Assembly (NCBI GenBank): GCA_029718625.1
Contig: CM056388.1
Location: 1,932,651-1,996,650, forward strand
Reading direction: 5' to 3'
From: Synaphobranchus kaupii
Lineage: Eukaryota > Chordata > Actinopteri > Anguilliformes > Synaphobranchidae
DNA length: 64,000 nucleotides
The translations under genes were made by a program, and so were the position numbers. The notes under the pieces were generated by a model that had not been told where the DNA came from, did no database searches, and saw nothing but the letters and a program-made list of their open reading frames with translations. Shown piece by piece: positions 24,549-37,067 of the stretch (positions within the stretch are counted from its first letter, which is position 1; each line of letters begins with the position of its first letter).

Positions 24549-25059
24549 TCTGAATGAGATCGGACACCTCTATGAAACCTCGGTGCCGGGGTCCCACTGT
24601 GTATGCTGGTTCTGTTCCAACCATAATAACAAGCTCTGTATTATATTGAGCTGCTAATTGTTCTTAATTAGACACTTTTACTGTCCATTGAAGGACGATT
24701 TACCATCTTAAGGCTTTATGCCAGAAATTGGTACGAATGCCCTAAAAATATGTGAATATGTTCCATATTCACATCCCATGAATTTCAATTAGTGCGACCA
24801 TCAATGTGTTAATTTCCTCTGCTGTTTGTACTATATAGCAAACACTTATAATTGAAGGAGGTTCCATTTTAATTGATTCAATTACAAACTATAGATAAAA
24901 TCAGTTATTCATCTTATTTGAGAGTGTGGAAACCTGAACCCATCTGTGTAAATAAATGGCAACAAGTCAAACCTGCATTGTGTTAAAATAATGTAAGTTT
25001 AACCACATCATTATGGTATAGAACTTAAACACGTTTTCGACAACTTTAATTGATCAAGA

Positions 25060-25620
25060 GCTTGACTCGCACTTCCCTTCCTCCGTGTCAACGCTCTCGC
25101 TCGTCCCGACTGCGGAGCTTCTCCACCCTAGCTCCCCAGTGGTGGAACGAACTCCCCATTCCCCTACGTTCCCAGGGGTTGGCAATTCCAGTGCTGGAGG
25201 GCCGGTATGTATAGGTTTTTGTTCCCACCAATTACCCCAGCTAAATGATACGGCCCTCGTTGCCCACCCCTGTTCTACTCCAACACTGTCATTCCGTCGC
25301 GGCCTGAAGACACACCTCTTCAGACTCCACCTTGACTGATATACTAGGAGCTTTTAGGTACCTGTTCCGCGTTTTTTGTCTGTAACTGTTTGTTTGGTGT
25401 CATAGTTTAGAATATTATTTAGAATCATAATATGGCTGATTTACCCATATCTTACTGTTAACTACACTCAATGTTCGTTACTAGGGATAGCTGCTACATT
25501 ATGGGAAGGATGTGTTTTGTCTAATCTGTTCTGTAGTTGCTTCGAAGACCTTCTGTATGCACTTATTGTATGTCGCTTTGGATAAAAGCGTCTGCTAAAG
25601 CTAAATTAATGTAATGTAGG
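25060..25620 (+). pseudogene. LINE ORF2 3'-end relic
   Basis: One frame reads RSFSTLAPQWWNELP and, after an inserted CAGGGGTTGG...CCACCCCTG repeat (about 25176-25270), continues RRGLKTHLFRLHLD. These match the usual C-terminal end of a fish non-LTR retrotransposon reverse transcriptase. The 3' tail has TCGCTTTGGATAAAAGCG and TAATGTAATG, a tail shared by many fish LINE/SINE pairs. It is 5'-truncated and broken. Confidence 0.7.
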
Positions 25621-25895
25621 CTAATGACTGACAAAAACCAGCATATACATTGGGTCACCAGGATCGAGGTTCAGAACTACTGTTCTAAAATATCTCATTG
25701 TGCATAAACTGTCTGGACCAATAACAATATACATTAAAACGGAAGTCATATATATATATTTAATCAGAAAGTTAATTATCCTTTGAACTTGTATCAAAGG
25801 CTACAAACGTTAAATACGACTGTTTCTGCCTTCTCAGGTACTAAAGGCCTACGCGCAACAGAAAATAACGTTTTATAGGTCGTTCTTTTTTGTGA

Positions 25896-25907
25896 GAAAC
25901 CTAAACA
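25896..25907 (+). promoter_or_regulatory. Degenerate distal ISRE, gene B
   Basis: GAAACCTAAACA aligns with the perfect distal site of gene A but has T instead of G at the start of the second half-site. Probably weakened. Confidence 0.5.
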
Positions 25908-25972
25908 GTTCTTTGCGCAAATTTTTCTTATTACTTTTGTTCGTTTTTTTCTACTTTTTTTGTTGTTGACAG

Positions 25973-25982
25973 GAAATCGAAA
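25973..25982 (+). promoter_or_regulatory. Conserved ISRE/IRF core, gene B
   Basis: GAAATCGAAA, identical to the proximal sites of genes A and C, 217 bp before the ATG. Confidence 0.75.
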
Positions 25983-26189
25983 GTTAAGGTAACGGGAAGC
26001 CACTCCTTATTTGTCGAAGCGTGTAGCCTACTCCTGGCACGCCCCCCGCGATCAATGCCCACGTCTGCGATAACTGCGGGTTTGTGAGCAAAAGGCATTG
26101 TACTGGACTCCTCCCCGACACTTTCTTTTTGAAACTCTGAGAGCAGGACCCACGACCAGGCGACCAATTCAGATCGGGATCACCTTAGA

Positions 26190-27851
26190 ATGGAGAACAT
26201 GCAATACCCAAACGAATGTGTGCCAATGCAGCCCCCCAGCTACGAGCCACTGAAAGACCCGAGGGAAGGGACGATGGCGAACAATACGGCGAGGATTATC
26301 CCAGCATCGATGCCTCCGCCTCGGGACCACATTGTCTGGTCCCTGTTCAACTTCTTCTACATGAACACATGTTGCCTTGGCTTTGTGGCATTTTACTTCT
26401 CGATTAAGGTGAGCGCGACCTGATTCTTTTCTGTTAAGTATTGAAGATTTTTTTTTTTTCTTACAACCCCAATTCCAAAAAAGTTGGGACAGTATGTAAA
26501 ATGCACATAAACGCAGAAAGCAGTGATTTGTAAATTCTCTTTTACATACATTTAATTGGAAACAGTACAAAGAAAATATATTTAATGTTTTACCTTATCA
26601 ACTTTATTGATTTTTGTAAATATACGCTATTTCCGAATTTGATGCCTGCAACACGTTCCAAAAAAGTTGGGACAGGGGAAAACTTTTTTTGGAACGTGTT
26701 GCAGGCATCGAATTCAGAATTAGCATATATTTACAAAAATCAATAATGTTGATAAGGTAAAACATTAAATATATTTTCTTTGTACTGTTTTCAATTAAAT
26801 ATACCCCCCACCCTCAGACATAGGCTATCGGAAATTAAACTGGGTCTGCGCATGATAGGATTATTGATTGCGCACTTTAAAATTATTGGGTAAAAAGCCA
26901 TAGGCTACTATTTATTCTTACCGTAGAAGACCCACGGGCTGTGCAGTATTTGGTGTTATTATTACTCCGCACTGAATTTGTCAGTGAAAGAAGTTCACTA
27001 CATCGTTAACTCGCCTGTTTTCTCGGGTCTTCTAAGGTGGAAAGAAAAGGAAAAGCTCGCGCACCACGTGTCTCCAATTTCAAGAGTAAATAGCATTGTT
27101 GTAACGCTTTCTGGACATCATAATCGTTTTGGACACAAATCATTTATAGGATTTCAGACAGATCAAACCAACGAACTAATCTCTAATGGTTTCTCGCGGT
27201 TAAAGATGCATGTAGAATAAATAAAAACATACATATCATTCACAAGCACAGTTCATTAACTTTCAGTTTTAACTGGACAGGACATCTACTTAAAAAGGCA
27301 GTAGAAAATGCATGAAATTGTACACAGCCTTTCATGTATTTTGAGCGCTTCTCGAAAACGTCTACTGGGAGGCGATTCCAAGGTCGTGGTGTTATATTTG
27401 AGAGTTGTGTCTCCAAAAGCACGACGTCTCGTACGTGCAACGGACAAGAGACTTCAGCAGTCGGACCACCAATGATTTAAAACTATTACGTTTACTAACT
27501 TTACTTTTACTAACGATTCAGTATTTAAAATATAGTAGTGTTTTCTATGGTGATGTTGTTCTTGCCATCTGCACGTGCTCAGCGGTGTACTTCTCGTGGC
27601 CTGTCTGTTTTTTGCGGGGCGTTGAAAAAAAAGTCCCTAAAATGTCTTTCTCTCAGGCCAGAGACCGGAAAGTGGTGGGTGACTTAGAAGGGGCTCGAGA
27701 ATACGGGTCCACCGCGCGCTGCCTCAACATTGTGGCGCTGTGTCTCTCCCTGCTGATCTTCGTCATCGTCATCATCGTCATATTTTCAGTGGGCTTCTCC
27801 ATCAGCTCGTTGGTATCCCAGCATGGCAATAATATGAACTATGGCGGTTAA
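26190..27851 (+). CDS. ifitm: Interferon-induced transmembrane protein (IFITM/dispanin A), gene B
   Basis: Exons 26190-26408 and 27657-27851, phase-0 intron of 1248 bp (AAG/GTGAGC ... CTCAG/GCC), 137 residues. The CD225 layout is complete: endocytic YEPL (18-21) with Lys22, PPPRDH (42-47), intramembrane segment with the full Cys61-Cys62 pair that is palmitoylated in mammalian IFITMs, GxxxG (81-85), Cys95, and a hydrophobic helix from about 97 to 120 ending in a short polar tail (SQHGNNMNYGG). It is five residues longer than A and C because of an insertion (IPASM region) before PPPRDH. The predicted role is restriction of enveloped virus fusion at endosomal membranes, inferred from the family. 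Of the three it keeps the most canonical cysteine set. The intron carries a foldback element. Confidence 0.95.
26463..26806. mobile_element. Foldback MITE in gene B intron
   Basis: Starts ACAACCCCAATTCCAAAAAA. The arms (about 26551-26661 and 26690-26800) are inverted copies containing AATATATTTAATGTTTTACC and AACACGTTCC, separated by a short centre with GTTGGGACAGG. It resembles a widespread fish Tc1-type MITE. It would form a long hairpin in the gene B pre-mRNA. Confidence 0.8.
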
Positions 27852-28112
27852 CTGACACAATGAGGTGATAACATGTTTCTTTCCTGGTTCCCCGATTTTT
27901 TCTGTAATGTCACCTGTGGATTCTGATTTTGAAGCCTTATAACCCTGCTACCTAGTTCTATCTTTTGTTTGCACTTAGTTATATTAAAAAAAGTCTAATC
28001 CTGTTTAATCATCTTGGTTAATAATTTTTCTATTATTGAGAAACTGTAAATGTGCATTTTATATCAACTTAAACTGACTGTGGCACAGATATGTACACAA
28101 TATTTTTCTAAT

Positions 28113-28118
28113 ATTAAA
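28113..28118 (+). other. Putative polyadenylation signal, gene B
   Basis: ATTAAA about 262 bp after the stop, in the segment aligned with the gene A signal. Confidence 0.5.
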
Positions 28119-28799
28119 GTATCATAAAAAAAGTTTGACTACTGTCCTGTTTTGAATGTTTTTATTGTATGTTGTAAAACTGATGGTAAATGGTACATGT
28201 TCTCAGCATGGCAATTTTACCAGCCCACCTCAAGTGTTGCTAATGCTGACCCCTACACAGCGCACTGTTACGACCAACAAATGGCTGTCCTGCCCGTTTA
28301 GATATTTGGCCACGAGCAGCTGGTGCTCAGTGTTGCCTGGATACTGGACATCCAGAGCCGGTCCGGTCCAATAAACGACATAAGCGGGTCTCTCGAGCTC
28401 CGCAGCCACTAGGGGGCGCCCTAATATATATCTTGCTTGGGGTCCCTCAGAGGCTAGGGCTGGCTCTGACTGTATCCATGCAGCTGCAATCAAGGTAATA
28501 TCTCACTCAAGGTGTAAGATCACATATTTGTTAATGTACTTAACGGAAAAGTTCTAGAACACTGACTCAGAATTTTGAGAAAAGAAACATTCCAAAAAAA
28601 CCTACTCTTCAAAGGGTTAAATTTATGTTCGATTCAATTCTGTTCCAAAGACAGTCTTGCGTTCAAAAATTTTAAACGCTTAACCATTTCAGGTCGAAAC
28701 CTTTCCATTGGCCCAAAATGGAAATGCGTAAAGACCAGTTGCACTTTGTCCTGTTGGGAGTGATGGTTAAATATAGGCCTACTTTTATTCTTTTTTTAA

Positions 28800-30160
28800 T
28801 AAGACAATTGAGAAATAAGTGTGGATAATTGAATAATTTTTGTGGATCTTTCTAAAGCATTTGATACATTCAATCATTCCACGTTGTTGCAAAGGCTATC
28901 CTCCATTGGGCTGGATCCAATTGCCTGTAATTGGTTTCAAAGCTACCAGTCTGACAGGTCTCAGTATAGTTACTGATCATGTTCACTCTACGTTTCTTAA
29001 TACAAATAAAGGTGTCCCTCAAGGTTCCTTTTTAGGACCCATATCATTTACTTTTTTATAAAATATTGTTTCCTTTGTAAAGACTTGCAATCAACATCTT
29101 TATGCTGACGACACCCTAGTATTGTGCCTCTACTCTACCACAAGCGGTCAAATCTGCTGCTCACCTTCAATGCTTTGCAAAAGGCATTTTTAGATGTCTA
29201 ACTAGTCTTAAATACAGACAAGACTAAATATATATTATTTACCAGATCTCATATGACGAACCTTACTCATCTGCAGATGTGCACATTTAATGGTTTCCAT
29301 ATTGAGTCTCACATTATAAATATATGGGCATTTGGATTGATACTAACCTGACTTTCAAGACCCATATTGATAAATTAATAAACTGAGACTTGGGTTTCCT
29401 GTACAGAAATATATCTTGTTTCGCATTTGACAGTAGGAGAGGATTGTTGAGGCAACATTTGTTCCAGTCCTTGATTATGGCAACGTGACATATAAACACA
29501 GAGCTGCTTCCATCTCAAAGCCTTAGACACCGTGTATCACTCGGCCTTCTGTTTTATCACTGGAGATAGGTACCGTTGTCAGGGGTGTGAAAGGGACTCA
29601 GGCGCAGACAGTATGTAAAAATAAACCAAAGTTTATTTTGGGTCGAAACCCAGCGATAAGGCAAAGACGTGGTCGAAAAACAAGCATATGTCAAGTCAAG
29701 TCACAGCGAAAGTACAAAAACACAATCCAAACGATCAACATTGGTTCTTATTTTTATATTAAAAAAAGCACTTCTCCAAATGCTACCTTCTTGCATCGCA
29801 TCTCTCATTGATTGAAGAACTGGAACCAGACCCACTCTCAGGGCCTGGTCTACTCTGAATTGGTAAAACTGCATTTACATACAGTGCTCCTTATACCTGG
29901 AATTAAAGCTCAACTCCTTGGTTACTATGGGCCAATTCAGGAGCCTGATTAAGCACCTTACTACTGAATGTAAATGTTTTGACTGAATTTAATTGTTCTG
30001 CTATTTTATTATTTAAATTCATTTTTATATTCCCTTTTTTATTTCTTGTAACCTTAGCTTTTGACTGTTAGAACACCTCTGTTTTGTTTTGTATCCAGGG
30101 CTCCATTAAAAATGAGACATGCAGTATCTCAATGTGATTTCCCTGTATAAATAAAGATGA
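28800..30160 (+). pseudogene. Degenerate LINE reverse transcriptase
   Basis: In shifting frames the sequence reads FVDLSKAFDT, LSSIGLDPIA, GVPQGS-LGP and YADDTLVLC, the classic non-LTR reverse transcriptase boxes, then VLDYGNVTY and PLDTVYHSA, and a 3' end with TCCCTGTATAAATAAAGATGA. It has many frameshifts and stops, and is interrupted at 29578-29740 by the TGTCA-end dispersed repeat. It is absent from the paralogous flank of gene A, so it inserted after duplication. Confidence 0.8.
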
Positions 30161-30631
30161 TTCTTTGTGTATGCAATAAAACATGACCCAGAGCACAGAA
30201 CCGCGCAAATTAATCCATGGTTTCCAAGTCTTAACAACTTAAGCCTACTTAACGACTTTTTCCATCCTACTCAACAAGCCTACCTAGTATGGAAGAGTGC
30301 TGATTCGGACACAGCCCAACTCTGCACCTTTGTGTATGCGATAAAACACGACCCAGAGCAAGGGCCAGCTAAAATGAATGAATCTCAAGTAATTTTTGAT
30401 GAGTAGGCGTGGCAATTTTAGGGAACGTCGAAACTTAAATCTTGCTCCAGGATGCCTTTCCACAACGGTTACATTATTTTTTCAGTTTACTGGTTTGTAG
30501 CAGGCGAATCCAGAGTCAGACATCGGTGCTCCCAGTTATTTAATGGCTGGGGGATCTTATCGGCCGTAATGAAATGGAGGTGAAACATTAAGAAATTTCC
30601 TGACTCCCCAAACGACCCGCATCCAGTAAAT

Positions 30632-31167
30632 CAGTGGTTCTCAAACTCGATCCTGGGGCCCCCCTGTGTATGCTGGTTTTCGTTCCAAACCACAGTTGAA
30701 ATCCCAGAATTGCAATTCATCTTAATTCGGTGCTTTTCATGTTTACAGGGATTAATTACCCACTTAAGCCACATTATCAGAAATAGCCGTGCATGCCATA
30801 AAGAATAAAAGTCCCATGTTCACTTTGTGCTTATTGTGCTGTATTGCAAACAAGTACAAAAGAAGAGTTAACATTTCTTTTTAACTGATCAAATTAAAGA
30901 CTGTGGTGCATCAATCGGCTCATGATTAGGTTGTTGAACACGTGATTAAAGAACACGTGACCCACACAATGCAGGTTTGGCTCATTATCATTTGCTTTGT
31001 CTTTGAATTATTCATTATTTAACAAGTGGTTACTTTTAGTTAGCTTTTAGTGGCCATGTGCCACAACTCCTCCAAATTAGGATCCTATTGATTCACCTCA
31101 CGTCTTCATTTGACTGTGAAAACCGCCATAGACAGGGGTACTTCAGGACCGAGTTTGAGAACCACTG
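30632..31167. mobile_element. hAT-type MITE with paralogous empty site
   Basis: Ends CAGTGGTTCTCAAACTCG and CGAGTTTGAGAACCACTG. Flanks CAGTAAAT (30624-30631) and CAGTAAAA (31168-31175) form an 8-bp target duplication with one mismatch. The paralogous flank of gene A has a single uninterrupted CAGTAAAA at 19598-19605, the empty site. Confidence 0.9.
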
Positions 31168-31654
31168 CAGTAAAACATGCCGACACAGTCTAAGGCCGTG
31201 CTTTTGTTTAGAAGGAAACATGACAAGGGGAGCGTATTTAAAGTTTACAGATTTTATTTAATTTCTAATTCAGTCGCGTCTTTTGCACAGAGTGTCTGTT
31301 GCAAGTTGCAACAAATGAGGTTAAATGAGGTTAAATGAGGTCACAGTTTCACATTCAAAACTTCAAAAGACACCACAACGCAGAGATGTTTTCAACAAAA
31401 CAGGTGGAGAGTTTCCTGCTTCGAAGGCTGAAATTCAGTTTAACACTTTAAATAGTTGTTTAATTTATGAAAATTTCTTGCATGTATATGAAGTACCTGA
31501 AATACCCAGGGGCTACAGAATGCTTTAAAATTATTCAACCGTCCTTTACACATTTCATTCAGAAAATGCTTATTTAACATGCCATATTTGTTGGACTGTT
31601 TGTGTTCAAGCAATTCATGTTTGCTTAATTGGGGTCTGAGGATTTGTGCTCTTA

Positions 31655-34642
31655 TGTAACCTGAAGGAGGCACTCCCCAGACAATGAAATATTAGTTAAT
31701 GACTATGCCACTCCCGTTTGATAGGTGGGAGATCCTACCGGTCATCAAATAACTTCCCCGCACCGGGATATTCAACTGAATGAATTGGACAGAGGCTGAG
31801 TTAGAAGAATACAAAAGGTTAATTTTATTCCATACGCTTAGTTATTTTTAGAGGCTCATGAGAAACCAACACTTTACGGCTGCATAACCAGCATCACTAG
31901 CAGGCACAAATAAATTGAGGGACAAAAACTAAAATGGAAAGACCCACAAATTAAGAAACAGGGGCATTTCCCCCTCCTCTGATAAAGAAGGGGGAAAGAG
32001 AGAGAAATTAGGTCAAGGGAGCGGTGATCTTTAAGGGAAGAACGGGAGGGGTCCCTCAGTCCTAAAACACCCAGCCAATAAAGGGGGAGGTCAGTTATCA
32101 CTAAGCCCTAGGAGGGAAGTACAAGAGGGGCCGTTAAAACCCAAAATACAACCGTTACCCACACACACTGCAATAAGGGCACACCTCACCAGGGGCAACC
32201 TTCTGGTATGGTGATTTTCTTTACTCACAAGTCAGTACACCCCGCTATGGGCAATTTCAAGATTGGTGATGACCAGGTCCTACAACTAAAAAAAATCCCC
32301 AAATGGGCAACCGGGTGACCAGTCTGGCCGGAAGGGCTCGGGGCGGAAGAACTTTGGGGTCCTACAGGGAGGGGGAGGCACATGGGACCACCACTCCTGT
32401 CCCGGACAAGTGGGTAGAGGGGGAGGAGGAGGTGAAGCCAAATCAACAAATACACAACAAAACTCAACAAAACAAGCAATAATAAAAGTGCTCTGCTTCA
32501 CAATGCCGTACTTATTATAGCTATGGGAAAACAGTGGTCAAACTAAAGATACGTACAAAGTCCTAAAAGAGATAACCAAAATCAGTTTAGTGCCATCTGG
32601 TGGCCATACACAATCTTAGTTAAAATACATGTTTTAATTATTAAGCCAAGGCCACAACATCAAAATAGGCTAAACCATCTTTTTAAACATACTCTGTTGA
32701 ATCTTATAACGTTATATTATTAGAATATACATGATAGCATTACCAATCCCATTATATAATTTCATAATCCTAGGACATACCACAATAAATAAATAGCATA
32801 ACAATGATTCCACATAGAATATCAATAGGTTTCACTACAGTCATTGACAGCCTTTGATTAACTATGGGTAAGAAAAATAATGCATGTATTTCGGTCCCTA
32901 AGCTACGGTAGTAGCCTAATATATTATAAAATGTTAATCTATAGTGAAACAAGAGAATGGTTTAATATAATAAACCACACAAGACAGACAGATAATCATT
33001 AAAACATAATCCATCTCTGAAATACCCATGGCCAAGAACGCACCTGCAATCGGTTCTTTACCCGGGGAACCCTCTCTAGTTTTAGTGGTCTACCACAGGG
33101 GTTCCCAAACCGGTCCTGGAGTACCCCTGTGTATGCTGGTTTTCGTTGCAACCACAGTTGCAATCCCAGAATTTTAACAAGCTGTTAATTTTTCTTAATT
33201 AGGTGCTTGTCATGTTTGGAGGAATTATTCACCCTCTTAAGCCACATTATATCAGAAATAGCTATGGATGCCATGTAGAATAAAAACCCCATGTTCACAT
33301 TGTGCTTATTGTGCTATATTATTTAAAAAAGATAAGAAAATTATTTAACAGATCCATTTAAAGACCGATTTGAATCAATAGGCTCCTAATTGGTGAAGGT
33401 GTGGACACATGGCCACTGAAACTAACCATTTGGTAGATAATGAAGAATTCAAACACAAAGCAAATGATAACGAGCCAAACCTGCATTGTGTTAATAAGCT
33501 TAAAGAAAAAATTGAGTTAAACACGTGTTCAACAATCTAATTTGGAGCCTATTGATTCACTTCACTCTTTAATTTGAGTGAAAATACATTATTTTGTAAC
33601 CTCTTTTTATGCAATTGTTGCAATATACACAATAAGCACAACGTGAACATGGGGAGTTTGTTCTACATGGCATGCATAGTTATTTCTGACATAATGTGGC
33701 TTAAGAGGGCGAATAATTCCTCCAAACATGAAAAGCACCTAATTAAGAAAAATTAACAGCTTGTTAAAATTCTGGGATTGCAACTGTGGTTGTAACGAAA
33801 ACCAGCATACACAGGGGTACTCCAGGACCGGTTTGGGAACCCCTGGTCTACCAGGCCGACTAGGAACGGCTCAGATGCGCTGTTACAAAATACAAATGCC
33901 GGTTAAAAGCCTACGCAACACCAGGGGTAGAAGGGCAGATTATCATGCAGGTGACAAATGGAAGTTACGGCAAAAAGATATTGGTATCCTAAAGACCGCT
34001 TATTTAAATAAACTTGCTGGAGGCCGATATTCCCTCCCCACAACAGCGGCAAGTACAATGGCAAAATACATTGTCTTCTTAGCATACACTCACAAACCCG
34101 ACTTCAATTTAAAACATTTCGTGGTCAAGGCAATGCAACATACCGATTATTTAAAGATGCGCGATATTGTCCCGAAGTGAATGATTTCCACTACAAAGCG
34201 CAGCTTTCATCAGAGCGTGCATACTGCTCAAGTAATCCAAAATACTGCAGAATAATAAATAAAAACATATCGAAATTAGTTATTTCAGCCCAGGACAAGC
34301 AACAAACAATTCTTCCAGCCCAGCAACCAATGAATGCTCCATTTGCGGGCTCTTCTTCTTCTTCTTTGTGTTTTTTGGCGGATTGCAATACCAACTTTAG
34401 GTGCATACCGCCACCTACCGTACCGGAGTATGTAGAACAGGATTCCAGGAAAAATAAATAAATAAATAAATGAATATAATTATTTCTTTATTCTATGATA
34501 TTAATTTAAGTTAATCATTTGCGGGCTCACGGATTCAAAGGGGGGTTACGTATTACAAAGGGCCGACCTTTTATCAGTTCGGGGCAAATATAAGCACCAG
34601 GTAGGTGTGGAGGCGGACATTACCGAGGGCATACCTGCTACA
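31655..34642. mobile_element. 3-kb insertion with TGTAAC...TACA ends
   Basis: Compared with the gene A flank, 31655-34642 is extra DNA: sequence matching A near 20100 stops at GTGCTCTTA and resumes at AGTTTTACG. Ends are TGTAACCTG and CTGCTACA, flanked by CTTA (31651-31654, 34643-34646). TG...CA ends with a 4-5 bp duplication suggest an LTR-type or integrase-type element; no gag/pol frame is readable. A hAT element is nested inside. Confidence 0.65.
33096..33845. mobile_element. hAT-type foldback MITE (750 bp)
   Basis: Ends CAGGGGTTCCCAAACCGG and its exact inverse CCGGTTTGGGAACCCCTG, flanked by a perfect 8-bp duplication GTCTACCA (33088-33095, 33846-33853). The inverted arms extend about 200 bp each. 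Related, degraded copies occur near 24590-24900 and 35780-35920. Confidence 0.92.
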
Positions 34643-34644
34643 CT

Positions 34645-35340
34645 TATAAAGTTTTACGATACTTTTAATTTTAATTTTTCACTGTAGTCCTCAACAAGTC
34701 ACCAACAGACTGATCCCGCATTTCGTTATGCAAAACCTTTCCGGCAGGGGGCAGTATTTGATAATAAAAAGCTCGATCCTCGATATTGTAAATGCAGAAA
34801 TTTGAATGTACTGTGGGCTATTTCTATTTTTTTTATAATTCAATCGGATCTGCCCTATTTTTTATTTCATGTTTGAAATAATTGCTCTTTCAGCTTCATG
34901 AAAACAAAACCGCTATGTGGAAGAAAGGAAATAAATAATGAACACATAGAATGGCATTTGTAGCTGCTCAAAAATCTATTGATAAGATGTGAATTCACCT
35001 GGGGTTGCAGGTTACGCTTTGTAATTTAAGGGATAATAACCTCTAAAACCATGCAGTGGAGTAACTAACAGCCAGTGGATATTAAGCTTTGTTTCATAAC
35101 TTTGGGTGATTTAAGCGATAATATAATCTAAACCATAGATGATAACTAACAGCCTATGTCGTTACATTTGGATATGAAGAGAGGGCTACTGGTTATTGTT
35201 ACATTATCTATGATCAGTGGCAGCACTAGACGGGCAAGCTGGGGCTCTAGCCCCATCACAAATCTGCATTGCACCACCAAGTGCTGCCACCGTCTACAAG
35301 TCAACCCTGAGAAATAAAGCAGACTTTGGCTAAACACTGA
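34645..35340 (+). repeat. IFITM 3'-flank block, copy 2 of 3
   Basis: Co-linear with 54140-54520 (shared words CGTTATGCAAA, GGCAGGGGGCAGTAT, TGGGGTTGCAGGTTA, AACCATGCAGTGGAGTAACT) and, for its first part, with 20085-20280. Near 35315 it contains one GCAGACTTTGGCTAAACACTGA unit, the single-copy progenitor-like version of the 30-bp array at 54751. Confidence 0.75.
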
Positions 35341-35494
35341 GAGTCACAGGCACAGTGGTTATCCTCCCATCTGACTTTTCTTGGGGTAACTTGGAATATT
35401 CAATGGCTTGACCCCCCCCACCCACACACACACACACACACATATCAGGCCAATGCTGAATACAGCATAATATTTCAAGTATTGTAAATGGGCA

Positions 35495-35770
35495 TTTAAT
35501 GATATTTAGGCTAGGCTACGATCGCTTTACATGTCTCTGTGTAAATACATTCTTGCTCCAGGCTTTCTCGATGAGAGAGGCCAGTTGGATCCAAGCCTTC
35601 ACCAAGAAAATTAAGTTGTTTTCTTTTCTTTGACATGTACAACCTAAATCTAGGCCTATGCGTTTTAGAGTCTATTCACAATGCTGACCCAAGCGTCAAG
35701 TTTAGGCAAGCCGTTCTGGGTGGGTGATTGCTTCGAATTGTACGCAACTATTTAAGACGGGGATTTTCAG
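35495..35770 (+). repeat. Segmental-duplication block, copy 2
   Basis: Matches 505-815 in order and orientation. It lies between genes B and C and marks the start of the 5' flank that C shares with A. Confidence 0.7.
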
Positions 35771-36244
35771 GCTGTGGGTTTTTGTTTCAATCACAATTAC
35801 ATCCCCGGTATTGCAATTGAGCTGCCTTATTCATTAGACAATTTTATTATCTATCTGAGGATGATCTGGCATCTTAAGATTTCATTATGTCAGAGATAAA
35901 GCCATGTACTTTACGTTACCTACGAATGTATTGCCGGCACTGGTCGACTACAACAACAAAGAAGAGCAACAAGTTGCAATGGCCACGTTCGCTCTGCCGC
36001 CGTACTTCCACAGAGAATATAAGTCAGCACAAAGTAAAGGATTCAATGATAGTTTGACTTCAAAAATGATGGTATAAACACTCAAAATAACCCTGATAGA
36101 CTTTGGGTGCACTGTGGAGTGTTTAAGTGCGTTTGGTAGTGGATGCAAAACTTCAGTTTTACCCCTCCTGTCTGCCATGACTGCCTACCTGTGAGATGCA
36201 ACCAGTGGAAGAATAAAAGATATCCTGTATAATCATCCATCTAT

Positions 36245-36565
36245 ATCTGGTTCTATATCTGTTATTGATGTGTGTCTTAATTCCTGTTCTTTGTGCCATA
36301 GTTTCATGCGTCAGGAATGCAAATTTCTTCCCAGCTAGATGTGCTATCAATGGTGTATGATCTGGAAACATGTTTTACTGTTTTCTGTTTTGAATTACGC
36401 AGATGATGGAGTCAGTTCAAGTCTGTCCTCGCTACAGTCTCCACCTCTTCCCCCTCCGTCCCTCCCTCTCTCCCCCTCTTCCCGTAACTTCCCTCGTTCT
36501 CCCACCCTCTCTATCTTTCCCATGGCATGGTTACAGTGTACACTAGGGGCAGGATATCTATACGT
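36245..36565 (+). repeat. Triplicated noncoding block, copy 3 of 3
   Basis: Matches 2565-2903 and 9381-9721, ending GGCAGGATATCTATACGT. It is followed by an AACTAAAACTAAAA-type low-complexity tract (36597-36790). Confidence 0.75.
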
Positions 36566-37067
36566 ACTTCAATTTTACCCCCCGTCTCCCATGACCAAGG
36601 TTATTACTGTTAACTAAAACTGAAACTAAAATCAAAAAAACATTTTAGTTAACTGAAATAAAAATAAGAACTAAAATTACTTTAACAGCTAAAACAAAAC
36701 TAAAACTGTTATGTAGTGTTGCAAATCTAAATAATAAAATAAAATGACCATGAATGCTTTTTAGTTTTAGTTTCTGATCCTCCTCCTGACTTTTTTTGTT
36801 TCAACCACTCCACCATTTATCTGCAATCGAGATTGCATATAGTGCAATTTGAAACATTCAAAACCAATATTTATTTTCTCTCCCCCAACCCAACTATAAC
36901 AATGACACTTCCAGAGATCAAGCCCTGGGTGTCAACTTAAAGGTCAGCTAAACACCAGTGAACCATCCTGGAGAGAGGTCCAAGAGGTAGTGAAAAAGGC
37001 CAGAACAGGGTCTGCCCCAGGTCCGAGCGGTATACCCTACAAGGTATATAAGAAGGGCCCGAAGTGT

